A stretch of DNA of 24,941 bases from assembly GCA_002707185.1 (NCBI GenBank), contig PAMF01000024.1, positions 15,402 through 40,342 on the forward strand, written 5' to 3'. Shown piece after piece: positions 1-7,483 of this stretch. This stretch comes from Chloroflexota bacterium. GTDB taxonomy: Bacteria; Chloroflexota; Dehalococcoidia; UBA3495. The translations under genes were made by a program, and so were the position numbers. Every line of letters begins with the position of its first letter. The stretch's first letter is position 1. The notes under the pieces were generated by a model, which was not told where the DNA came from, made no database searches, and worked only from the letters and a program-made list of their open reading frames with translations.

Positions 1-512
1 ACTATATTTTGGGAAGGGGCGGACAAAGTTAGTCGATCTATTGTCCCTTCTCCATCCATGACTACTGCGCGAGTTGCAGTCACTAATCCGAAATCTAGAT
101 TATGTACCCCAACTAAGCCACCTTCTTCAGCTCGGGTAAAAACTACTTCGACGGGGAGGTGTTGTAGGCCTGCTTGAATTACAGATTCAAGTGCTTCTAA
201 GATTATGGTAAGGCCTGCTTTGCAGTCTCCACCCAGAATGGTGGTCCCATCGGATTTGAGAAGATCGCCTTCTATAATCGGGATAATCCCCCGACCAGGT
301 TCGACGGTGTCAAGATGAGCAGATAGAAGTACAGGATCTCCGACACCCGGAAGAGTAGCTATCACATTGTTGAAGGAATCGTGTTTTACAATAAACCCTA
401 GATTTGTTAATCGGCGGGAAACTTCCGAATCGATGTTATCTTCTTCTCCGGTTGGACTATCTATCCGAATTAAGTCAATTAATGTTTGGGTCAATCGTTC
501 TTTGTTAGCCAT
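1..512 (-). CDS. M20 family metallopeptidase, PepT-like (partial, N-terminal part)
   Basis: About 170 N-terminal residues of a zinc-dependent M20 peptidase, cut off by the window start. What I see: a metal-binding H-x-D in SAHLDTVEPG near residue 75, the bridging-Asp box GGDCKAG (family form D-x-K-[AG]-G; Asp and Lys kept), and the general-base Glu pair in TRAEEGGLVG. These and their spacing match the tripeptidase (PepT/PepT-like) branch, which removes N-terminal residues from short peptides in the cytoplasm. The ATG at 510-512 is preceded by GGAG about 8 nt upstream, supporting this start. The gene diverges from the moaD operon. The C-terminal catalytic and dimerisation regions lie outside the window, so the exact substrate cannot be judged. 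Confidence 0.9.
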   Translation of the reverse strand, partial: MANKERLTQTLIDLIRIDSPTGEEDNIDSEVSRRLTNLGFIVKHDSFNNVIATLPGVGDPVLLSAHLDTVEPGRGIIPIIEGDLLKSDGTTILGGDCKAGLTIILEALESVIQAGLQHLPVEVVFTRAEEGGLVGVHNLDFGLVTATRAVVMDGEGTIDRLTLSAPSQNI

Positions 513-702
513 GAGCAGCTCCTAATTCAATTATTAGATTCGTGACTGAGTCTCCTGTAGTTAGTCTCCCGATCACGATGTAAATTTCCCTATCTACTTG
601 AGCACATTGGGACAGCGCGGATACCAGGGATTTGGTTACAATGGACCTTCCTCGTTCTGACAGATTAAACGATCCCGTTATTGAAGTAAAATAGATGGCC
701 AA
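505..702 (-). CDS. doubtful small ORF, 65 aa, overlapping the M20 peptidase start
   Basis: An open frame from a TTG codon at 700-702 that ends 8 nt inside the M20 peptidase gene (ATGGCTAA overlap), a geometry common in translationally coupled genes. The product has no motif I recognise, no signal peptide and no clear membrane segment. A stop codon lies 21 nt upstream of the TTG, so it is not the tail of a longer gene. It fills most of the 221-nt gap between two divergent genes, which must also hold the promoters of both, and that argues against it. No Shine-Dalgarno sequence stands out. It is listed only because its position and overlap make it possible. Confidence 0.2.
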   Translation of the reverse strand: MAIYFTSITGSFNLSERGRSIVTKSLVSALSQCAQVDREIYIVIGRLTTGDSVTNLIIELGAAHG

Positions 703-733
703 TATGGGTAGCCCGTGTGTATACTACCTTGTG

Positions 734-982
734 ATGGATATAGAAGTCAGGTTATTTGCCCTATATAAAGAGCGTGCGGGTTGTAGCGAGGTGCTTATGA
801 CCCTAGAGCATGAAGCAAATGTGGGTGATCTTACTCGTGAAGTAAGGTCATTGTTTCCAAATCTAGCACCGCCCGACGTAGGGATTGTAGTAGCGGTTAA
901 TGCAGACTATGCTGACCTAGATACCCCTCTACACGAGGGAGACGAAGTGTGCCTTATTCCACCTGTTAGCGGGGGTCTATAA
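734..982 (+). CDS. moaD: MoaD, molybdopterin synthase sulfur-carrier subunit
   Basis: A small ubiquitin-fold protein (82 aa) that carries sulfur as a C-terminal thiocarboxylate and donates it to precursor Z (cPMP) in the MoaD2-MoaE2 molybdopterin synthase. The sequence begins MDIEVRLFALYKERAG and ends LIPPVSGGL, the typical MoaD N-terminus and PPV-x-GG tail. Oddly, a Leu follows the Gly-Gly that is normally C-terminal. The open frame extends upstream to 695, but the extra residues look unlike any MoaD, so I place the start at ATG 734 (GTG 731 is also possible). The moaE ATG follows the stop codon directly. Assignment is strong; whether the unprocessed tail is active is open. Confidence 0.88.
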   Translation: MDIEVRLFALYKERAGCSEVLMTLEHEANVGDLTREVRSLFPNLAPPDVGIVVAVNADYADLDTPLHEGDEVCLIPPVSGGL

Positions 983-1426
983 ATGATCGAAATAACTGAA
1001 GAGCAGTTGGATTCCGAGAAAATTACTAATCTCGTTCGCAGGGATAGTAATGGGGCTGTAGTTACATTTTTAGGCAACACCCGTGACAATTTTGAAGGTA
1101 AAAGCGTGATTCGTCTTGAATATGAAGCATACGTCAAGATGGCTGTAAAGAAATTAGAGGAAATACGGCAAGAAATGATGCAGCAGTTCGGGATCAAAGA
1201 TATAGCTATCTCCCATAGGATTGGAGTAGTGGATATTGGGGAAACTTCCTTGGTGGTTGCGGTGGCCTCTCCGCATCGTACGGAAGCTTTCCAAGCTTGT
1301 CATAAAGTCGTCGACAGGGTTAAAGAAATTGTACCAATATGGAAAAAAGAGGTGTATGCGGACGGATCTCGTTGGGTAGCGTGTGAGGACCATGAATTTG
1401 TTTCCGATCAACCTCAGTTAGCATAG
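983..1426 (+). CDS. moaE: MoaE, molybdopterin synthase catalytic subunit
   Basis: The large subunit of molybdopterin synthase (147 aa). It binds precursor Z and receives sulfur from MoaD to form the dithiolene of molybdopterin. Family motifs in order: GAVVTFLGNTRD near residue 25, LEYEAY-x2-MA, SHRIGVVDIGE, SPHRTEAF-x-AC, and near residues 113-123 VKEIVPIWKKE, which holds the two conserved active-site lysines (about K114 and K121). Length is normal for the family. The ATG sits immediately after the moaD stop, with a G-rich stretch (GCGGGGGT) about 8 nt upstream that serves as ribosome-binding site and also encodes the MoaD Gly-Gly. The stop is 14 nt before the prenyl synthase start, so one transcript with the hopanoid genes is likely. 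Confidence 0.95.
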   Translation: MIEITEEQLDSEKITNLVRRDSNGAVVTFLGNTRDNFEGKSVIRLEYEAYVKMAVKKLEEIRQEMMQQFGIKDIAISHRIGVVDIGETSLVVAVASPHRTEAFQACHKVVDRVKEIVPIWKKEVYADGSRWVACEDHEFVSDQPQLA

Positions 1427-1440
1427 AAAACGGGCCCAGC

Positions 1441-2520
1441 GTGAGAGCCTCAAGAAAACCTCTTAATCCCATTCCCCCAAGATTACCCGCTATGTTTGCC
1501 CGGTATGAAGATATTATTAGTAAGCAACTGTACGATGCGGTACCTAGCCTCGATTCTACCGAGCTTTCTAATGTTATGAGATATCATCTCGGTTGGTCCG
1601 ACAGAGACGGGAAATTGGCTTCAAATACCGCAGCCCAGGGGAAGGCTTTACGTCCAACTCTTTGCGTATTCGCTTGCGAGGCAATGGGTGGTGACCCTGA
1701 AAGGGCATTGCCCTCTGCGGCAGCATTGGAGCTGATACATAATTTTTCACTACTTCATGATGATATTCAGGACCAAGGATACGAACGTCGACACCAGCCA
1801 ACAGTTTGGTCGATTTGGGGGACTTCGAAGGCTTTGATAGCCGGAGATGTCATGCAGTCAGTTGGAGATATCTCTAATTTCGAGGGCGTGTCTTTTGGAG
1901 TAACCTCAAGATTGGCGATACAGATTTCAGAGGTACTTACGGAAAGTTATTTAGAGATGATAGAAGGTCAATGCCGGGATTTGGTCTTTGAGCAAACCAC
2001 CGATATCAAGGTAGAGGAATACTTGGGAATGATAGCGTTGAAGACGGGTGCCTTGATACGGAGTTCAGTCTTGATTGGAGCTTTAATAGGCGGAGACGAT
2101 TCCAAGCAAAATCAAGCCGTTGTTGATTTTGGCAATTATATCGGCCGTGCGTTCCAGATTAGAGACGATTTTTTAGGGATTTGGGGGGATGCGGCTACAA
2201 CTGGTAAGACGACTTCTGGAGATATAGAGCAGCGGAAGAAGTCCTTACCAATAGTTATAGCCTTTGAAGATGCTCGCGGCGCTTCTGCAGATGAGCTGCT
2301 GAGAATTTATAGCCCGGACAATAAAGAAGAACTATCTGACAATGATATAGAGATAGTCAGAATGGTTTTGGATGGAGTCAAAGCAGCAGAGCGATGTCAA
2401 CTATTGACCGAACAGAGTTCTGAAAATGCGTTAACTGCTCTTAACAGTCTGGACTTTTCTTCTTGGGCTGTTACCGAAGCGAAAGACTTGGTTAATTTTT
2501 TATCCACGCGTGAATTCTAA
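1441..2520 (+). CDS. polyprenyl diphosphate synthase (FPP/GGPP-type)
   Basis: A trans-prenyltransferase (359 aa) that condenses isopentenyl diphosphate onto an allylic diphosphate. First Asp-rich motif: LLHDDIQD (Asp at about 107, 108, 111), preceded by GKALRPTL with the IPP-binding GK-x2-R-P. Next comes RRHQPTVWSIWG, then AGD. The second Asp motif is RDDFLGIWGD (about 242-250), where the classic DD-x2-D has Gly as its fifth residue. I recall this form from an actinobacterial/Chloroflexota subgroup. Position ahead of hpnH and the squalene genes suggests it supplies FPP for HpnD, but product chain length cannot be read safely from sequence. The start may be GTG 1441 or ATG 1492; neither has a good Shine-Dalgarno. 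The 3' end approaches or overlaps hpnH. Confidence 0.9.
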   Translation: MRASRKPLNPIPPRLPAMFARYEDIISKQLYDAVPSLDSTELSNVMRYHLGWSDRDGKLASNTAAQGKALRPTLCVFACEAMGGDPERALPSAAALELIHNFSLLHDDIQDQGYERRHQPTVWSIWGTSKALIAGDVMQSVGDISNFEGVSFGVTSRLAIQISEVLTESYLEMIEGQCRDLVFEQTTDIKVEEYLGMIALKTGALIRSSVLIGALIGGDDSKQNQAVVDFGNYIGRAFQIRDDFLGIWGDAATTGKTTSGDIEQRKKSLPIVIAFEDARGASADELLRIYSPDNKEELSDNDIEIVRMVLDGVKAAERCQLLTEQSSENALTALNSLDFSSWAVTEAKDLVNFLSTREF

Positions 2521-2551
2521 ATTATTTTCGTGGTGCCTGAGTTGGTATTTT

Positions 2552-3595
2552 ATGTTTGCAACTAAAAATATAAAAGATGCTTCCCAAACCCAGAGCCGGC
2601 CTATAGAACTGTCTATTCGGCTAGGCTGGTATCTAATTAAAAACAGACTGAAGGGACGGAAGCGATTTCCCCTGGTTACTATGCTGGAGCCGCTTGAAAT
2701 GTGTAATCTGGCCTGTATAGGGTGCGGTCGAATTAGAGAATACAAACCTGTCTTAGATAAAATAATGTCTGTTGATGATGCACTGTCCGCGGTTAACGAA
2801 TCTGGGGCTCCCATAGTTTCCATCGCAGGAGGTGAGCCAACGATACACCCTGAAATAGATAAAATCATCAATCAGTTAATTGAAAGAAAATATTTTGTTT
2901 ATTGTTGTACTAACGCGCTCCTCTTGGAACGGCAACTAAAAAAAATCCCACCATCCAAATACTTTTGCTGGGTGGTTCATTTGGATGGTATGGAAGCCAG
3001 GCATGATGAATCTGTGGCCCGCGCCGGCGTTTTTGCAAAAGCTGTGAACGGGATTCAGATCGCCTTAGAGAAAGGGTATAGGGTTTGTACTAATACGACC
3101 GTTTTTAATGATTGCGACGTCAATGACCTCAGGTCAATGTTTAAATTCGTTGCCGAATTGGGAGTAGAAGGGTCCATGGTCTCTCCTGGATACGATTTTC
3201 AAGACGCACCGGACCAGGACTTATTCTTATCTCGTGAGCAGGCTAAGTCAGTTTTTCGAGATTTGCTAAATCCGGAGGAAAACATTGATAGCCGTTTCTA
3301 CAATAATCCCCTGTATTTAAATTTTCTCAGGGGTGAAAAGGAATATCAATGTACTGCTTGGTCTAATCCAACTTATACAGTAATGGGTTGGCGAAAACCT
3401 TGCTACCCTTTGGCAGATGAACATGTTAGTGATGTCAAGGATTTGTTTGAGGCGGACCTTTGGGATAATAAATATGGAGTTGGGAAGGATCCGAGGTGTT
3501 CAAACTGCATGATGCATTGCGGTTTCGAGTCAGCTACGATTTTTCACGCCATATCTTCACCCAAAGATTGGGTCACCTTGATAAAATCGAGATGA
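2552..3595 (+). CDS. hpnH: HpnH, adenosyl-hopene transferase (radical SAM)
   Basis: A radical SAM enzyme that adds the 5'-deoxyadenosyl radical to hopene (diploptene), giving adenosylhopane, the first step of C35 bacteriohopanepolyol side-chain synthesis. KNRLKGRKRFPLVTMLEP leads into the [4Fe-4S] motif C-x3-C-x2-C (MCNLACIGCG, Cys at about 51, 55, 58 from this start). SIAGGEPTIHPE is the SAM-binding GGEP segment, and WVVHLDGMEARHD follows. The C-terminal part carries further cysteines (KPCYPL; CSNCMMHCGFE), as HpnH proteins do. I prefer ATG 2552; the frame is open from GTG 2510, which would overlap the upstream gene by 11 nt. The hpnG-hpnA-shc context makes the call firm. The enzyme needs Fe-S clusters, presumably from the suf operon downstream. 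Confidence 0.95.
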   Translation: MFATKNIKDASQTQSRPIELSIRLGWYLIKNRLKGRKRFPLVTMLEPLEMCNLACIGCGRIREYKPVLDKIMSVDDALSAVNESGAPIVSIAGGEPTIHPEIDKIINQLIERKYFVYCCTNALLLERQLKKIPPSKYFCWVVHLDGMEARHDESVARAGVFAKAVNGIQIALEKGYRVCTNTTVFNDCDVNDLRSMFKFVAELGVEGSMVSPGYDFQDAPDQDLFLSREQAKSVFRDLLNPEENIDSRFYNNPLYLNFLRGEKEYQCTAWSNPTYTVMGWRKPCYPLADEHVSDVKDLFEADLWDNKYGVGKDPRCSNCMMHCGFESATIFHAISSPKDWVTLIKSR

Positions 3596-3634
3596 CCGCC
3601 GGCTGATCGCGCTCTTCCGAGAGGATGACGATAA

Positions 3635-4375
3635 ATGCTAACTATAGTTCTCCCGATGGCTCTAGAGAAACCCGGATTACTTAATCTTGGACAATCTAAG
3701 CGTGTATGCGGCAAGGAATTCCCGTATCTTGTAATCGGTGTGGGAAAAGAGTCTACACAACGGGCTTTGGGAAAATGGGCATCGGACTATAGCAATATTT
3801 ATGATTCTGACGTCGGTAATAATAGCATTCTTTTACTTGGCTTCTGTGGTGGATTAGATCCAAGTTTGAGATCAGGTGATATGGTAGTCTCTACCTATTA
3901 CCGCCTTGACCCTAAGTTACCGGAGGGGCGCCTCATTAACCAACTTGAGCCAAATCAGAATATGTTTTTGAAGGCGGTTAATGTGGTTGCTAAAAAAAAC
4001 ATGCGGTGGATCGCTGCCCCATCCATAACGACAAATGACATCGTGGAGAAGCGAACAGAAAAGTCAAAGCTACGTGTAACTTCCAATACGGCCACGGTTA
4101 ACATGGAGGACTTCTGGGTTGCCGATTTCGCACGACAACGAGGCATCCCCTTTCTTTCAGTGCGTGTCGTGATTGATGAAGCTGATCAAGAAGTTTCAAG
4201 AGATGCCTTGGACTTGGCACTCCCTCATATAAGCCGATGGAAGGTATTACAATTAGTGTTATCTCGTCCAAACGAGTTGATACGGCTTGGTAAATTACTG
4301 TTTCGGCTAGTGTTTGCCAAAAGGAAGCTGGGTATATTTGCAGGTGCTTTCTTAGCCTCGGCCGAGTGGAGTTAA
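3635..4375 (+). CDS. hpnG: HpnG, adenosylhopane nucleosidase/phosphorylase-like
   Basis: A 246-aa member of the nucleoside phosphorylase superfamily. In hopanoid clusters HpnG removes adenine from adenosylhopane, giving (phospho)ribosylhopane. What I see: a glycine-rich LLLGFCGGLDPSLRSGDMVV (near residues 66-85), typical of the fold, and TVNMEDFWVADFARQRGIPF followed by VRVVIDEAD, matching the M-E-[SD]/Asp catalytic region of this superfamily. Overall similarity to purine phosphorylases is weak, as is usual for HpnG. The start ATG at 3635 has AGAGGA about 10 nt upstream. The stop codon TAA is followed directly by the ATG of hpnA, so translation is probably coupled. The call rests on fold motifs plus its place between hpnH and hpnA. 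Confidence 0.85.
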   Translation: MLTIVLPMALEKPGLLNLGQSKRVCGKEFPYLVIGVGKESTQRALGKWASDYSNIYDSDVGNNSILLLGFCGGLDPSLRSGDMVVSTYYRLDPKLPEGRLINQLEPNQNMFLKAVNVVAKKNMRWIAAPSITTNDIVEKRTEKSKLRVTSNTATVNMEDFWVADFARQRGIPFLSVRVVIDEADQEVSRDALDLALPHISRWKVLQLVLSRPNELIRLGKLLFRLVFAKRKLGIFAGAFLASAEWS

Positions 4376-5359
4376 ATGAAGGTTTTTATAACTGGCGCGA
4401 GTGGTTTTATCGGTGGTAATTTGGTGCGCCGGTTGGTAGACAAAGGGTATACAGTAAAGGCTTTGCTCAGACCTGGAAGCAAGATATCAACCACCTTGCT
4501 GAATGAGGTGGAGATAGTGGAAGGAGATATCCTAGACTTTGATACAGTCTTACGTGGTATAAAGGGGTGTGGATGGGTTTTTCATTGTGCTGCAGCTTAT
4601 AAATTCTGGGCCAGGGACCCCCGTGACATATATAAGACTAATGTTGATGGGACGGATAATGTTCTATTAGCCGCAAACGTAGAGGGGGTCGAAAGAATCG
4701 TTTACACTAGTACAGTCGGCGCCATAGGCATACCAGAAATAGGCTTGGGAAATGAGTGTACTCCTCTCGACCCTCATCAAGTTGTAGGGAATTATAAGAG
4801 ATCAAAATATCTCGCTGAAAAAATAGCATTGAAAAAAGCTATCTCTGGAATCCCTATTGTAGTTGTTAATCCGACTGCACCAGTCGGCCCTTGGGATGTT
4901 AAACCTACTCCAACAGGGAAAATTATTCTTGATTTTCTTAAAGAGAAAATGCCTGCGTATGTGCAGACGGGACTTAATTTCGTTGATGTATCGGATGTTG
5001 CAGAGGGTCATATATTAGCCGCGATAAAAGGTAAAATCGGTGAGCGATATATTTTAGGCAATCAAAATATGTCACTATTGGAGCTATTCAAAAACTTGCA
5101 AGAGTTATCAGGGAGAAAGAGGCCTAGGTTGCAGATCCCACATTGGCTTGCAATGGGGGTTGGTCAAATCGATGATGTTATAGAAAATAAGATTCTTGGG
5201 CGAGAACCTAAAATACCGTTGGAAGGAATCAAGATGGCACAAAGTCACATGTATGTGAGTAGTCAGAAAGCGGTAGACGAATTAGGTTTTCCTCAGAATC
5301 CGGTTAACGAGGCTTTATATCAGGCTATTCAATGGTTCCGCGATAAAGGTTATTATTGA
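4376..5359 (+). CDS. hpnA: HpnA, hopanoid-associated NAD-dependent epimerase/dehydratase
   Basis: An extended SDR protein of 327 aa. The N-terminal Rossmann motif is TGASGFIG (residues 6-13). An acidic DILDFD follows the second strand and VFHCAAAY is in place. The catalytic triad is present: Ser/Thr in YTSTVGAIG (about 110-118), Y140 and K144 in the Y-x3-K of NYKRSKYLAEK. NPTAPVGPWDVKPTPTGK matches the typical HpnA substrate loop. HpnA genes occur in hopanoid clusters and are called sugar epimerase-like, but the biochemical step is not settled; redox or epimerase work on the ribosylhopane side chain is plausible. The start abuts the hpnG stop with no gap. The gap to the cyclase is 45 nt. Confidence 0.9.
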   Translation: MKVFITGASGFIGGNLVRRLVDKGYTVKALLRPGSKISTTLLNEVEIVEGDILDFDTVLRGIKGCGWVFHCAAAYKFWARDPRDIYKTNVDGTDNVLLAANVEGVERIVYTSTVGAIGIPEIGLGNECTPLDPHQVVGNYKRSKYLAEKIALKKAISGIPIVVVNPTAPVGPWDVKPTPTGKIILDFLKEKMPAYVQTGLNFVDVSDVAEGHILAAIKGKIGERYILGNQNMSLLELFKNLQELSGRKRPRLQIPHWLAMGVGQIDDVIENKILGREPKIPLEGIKMAQSHMYVSSQKAVDELGFPQNPVNEALYQAIQWFRDKGYY

Positions 5360-5404
5360 TGTCTCTGAAGATTCGATTACAAGATCAACTGAATAATTAG
5401 ACGA

Positions 5405-7483
5405 ATGCGGACTCGTGATTTCGGTTACATTAGAGAGTTTAGTGAGATGGCTAGCACAGAACTGGGTAAGTTAGGCGATAGAGTAAGTTCCCCTACCGAT
5501 ACCGTCAAACCAACTTCTGACGTATCCATAAAAAATACTCAGAATTATTTTAGAAGTAGTCAATACAATGAAGGTTATTGGTGGGCAGAATTAGAGTCAA
5601 ATGTCACTATGGCCTCTGAATATCTATTGCTCTCCTATTACCTCGGTAAATCCGATAGGAATAGATGGCGAAAAGCATGTAACTATATCCTAAGTAAACA
5701 GAGGGAAGACGGATCATGGGGACAATATTATCAAGCACCTGGGGATGTAAGTACGTCCGTAGAAGCGTATTTGGCGCTGAAATTAGCCGGATATAGCCCA
5801 GAGTCATCTCCATTAAGTAAAGCACGGGATTTCATTGTGTCATGTGGCGGAGTTCCAAATACCCGAGTATTTACAAAGATATGGCTGGCTCTCTTTGGGC
5901 AATGGGATTGGAATGGGACTCCCAACATGCCTCCGGAGTTAATGCTCTTACCATCTTGGGCGCCCTTTAATATATATGAATTTTCTAGCTGGGCAAGGCC
6001 GACCGTAGTTCCACTACTATTGGTATTGACCAGGCGACCGAATTGCGAAATTCCTGAATGGGCATGGATAGACGAACTGTATCCGAAAGGCAGGTCCAAA
6101 GTAGATTATTCTCTACCGAAACCTCCGGTCAAGTTGGGTTGGGCTAGTTTGTTTTATCATCTGGATCGTTTAGTAGGGTTATACCATCGGCTTCCAGTAC
6201 ATCCGCTCAGATCTTTGGCTGAACGAAAAGCAATACGTTGGGTACTCGATCATCAGGAAGCAGATGGATCTTGGGCAGGGATTCAACCCCCTTGGGTCTA
6301 TTCGTTGATAGCTTTACATCATCTGGATGCATTATCCCACGAACCTGTAATTGAGAAAGGGTTCGACGCTTTTGATAAATTCGCCATTGAAGACGAAGAG
6401 ACCTTTAATTTACAAGGTTGCATCTCCCCTGTCTGGGATACTTGCCTAGCTCAACTAGCCCTTATCGAGTCTGGCGTTGCTTTGGATGATCCTATGGTAA
6501 CCCATTCAACAGGATGGCTTTTAGACCAGCAGATTTTAAGGACGGGAGACTGGAAGGTTAAAGCCAAAAACGCTCAACCAGGTGGTTGGGCTTTTGAATT
6601 TCACAACGATTTATACCCTGATATCGATGATACTGCCGTTGTTATCATGGCTATGCAAAACATTCGGTTATCTGAAGAAAAGGAAGTGCTGAAAGCGGAA
6701 GCCATTTCAAGAGGAGTTTCTTGGATTCTGGCTATGCAAAATAGAAATGGAGGATGGGCTGCATTTGACAGGGGGAATGACCGTCGTTATATGACGCAAC
6801 TTCCGTTCTCAGATTTCGGGGAAACATTAGATCCGCCAAGTGCTGATGTTACAGGTCACGTTTTAGATATGCTAGGTAGATTGGGTTATTCTCGAAAACA
6901 TCCAGCAATAGATAAGGCATATAGGTATTTGCTTCGGGAACAGGAACAAGATGGGCCTTGGTTCGGCAGATGGGGGGTCAACTTTATATACGGGACCGGG
7001 TCCGTTCTACCCGGACTAGCGGCGATTGGCGAAAATATGGAGGAACCGTATATTCAGCGATCTATTACCTGGATTGAAGAACATCAAAATGCTGATGGCG
7101 GTTGGGGAGAAAGTTGTGGTTCTTATGTTGATGCGGCTCTTCGAGGTGTTGGTCCTAGTACGGCTTCGCAAACTTCTTGGGCGCTACTAGCATTGTTGGC
7201 AGGCGGCAAAGTAGGCAGTCCATCTGTTTATAGAGGAATTAATTATTTGATATCCTCGCAAAGTGAGGATGGAACATGGGAAGAACCGTATTTCACCGGA
7301 ACAGGATTTCCTGGATATGGGTTGGGAACTATGCCAAAAAGACGGCCATCTCCCGGTGAACTTCATTTTCAGGGTTTGGAAATGTCTGGAGGTTTTATGA
7401 TTCACTATCATATGTATCGTAACTGTTGGCCTCTTTTGGCTTTAGGTAGATACGAGACATTACGACGTAATAATTCTGGGTAA
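5405..7483 (+). CDS. shc: squalene-hopene cyclase
   Basis: A class II triterpene cyclase (692 aa, slightly longer than the usual 630-660) that folds squalene into hopene and some hopanol at the membrane. The protonating motif D-x-D-D is at 406-409 (YPDIDDTA). Several QW repeats frame the two alpha barrels: QREDGSWG near 100, QEADGSWAG near 287, QNRNGGWAAFD near 450, QNADGGWGE near 565 and QSEDGTWEE near 620. GPWFGRWGVNFIYGTGSVLPGL is the highly conserved block just before the fourth of these. The first 35 or so residues (from ATG 5405) are Ser/Thr/Val-rich and poorly conserved, so ATG 5447 may be the true start. The stop TAA shares its last base with the hpnC ATG (TAATG), a sign of coupling. 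Confidence 0.97.
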   Translation: MRTRDFGYIREFSEMASTELGKLGDRVSSPTDTVKPTSDVSIKNTQNYFRSSQYNEGYWWAELESNVTMASEYLLLSYYLGKSDRNRWRKACNYILSKQREDGSWGQYYQAPGDVSTSVEAYLALKLAGYSPESSPLSKARDFIVSCGGVPNTRVFTKIWLALFGQWDWNGTPNMPPELMLLPSWAPFNIYEFSSWARPTVVPLLLVLTRRPNCEIPEWAWIDELYPKGRSKVDYSLPKPPVKLGWASLFYHLDRLVGLYHRLPVHPLRSLAERKAIRWVLDHQEADGSWAGIQPPWVYSLIALHHLDALSHEPVIEKGFDAFDKFAIEDEETFNLQGCISPVWDTCLAQLALIESGVALDDPMVTHSTGWLLDQQILRTGDWKVKAKNAQPGGWAFEFHNDLYPDIDDTAVVIMAMQNIRLSEEKEVLKAEAISRGVSWILAMQNRNGGWAAFDRGNDRRYMTQLPFSDFGETLDPPSADVTGHVLDMLGRLGYSRKHPAIDKAYRYLLREQEQDGPWFGRWGVNFIYGTGSVLPGLAAIGENMEEPYIQRSITWIEEHQNADGGWGESCGSYVDAALRGVGPSTASQTSWALLALLAGGKVGSPSVYRGINYLISSQSEDGTWEEPYFTGTGFPGYGLGTMPKRRPSPGELHFQGLEMSGGFMIHYHMYRNCWPLLALGRYETLRRNNSG

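Noticed and set aside
695..733. Longer moaD start at ATG 695
   Set aside because: The added 13 residues are not MoaD-like and no Shine-Dalgarno supports that codon; ATG 734 gives the standard N-terminus.
5731..6099. A 122-codon minus-strand frame within the squalene-hopene cyclase
   Set aside because: Antisense to conserved cyclase sequence; no independent support.
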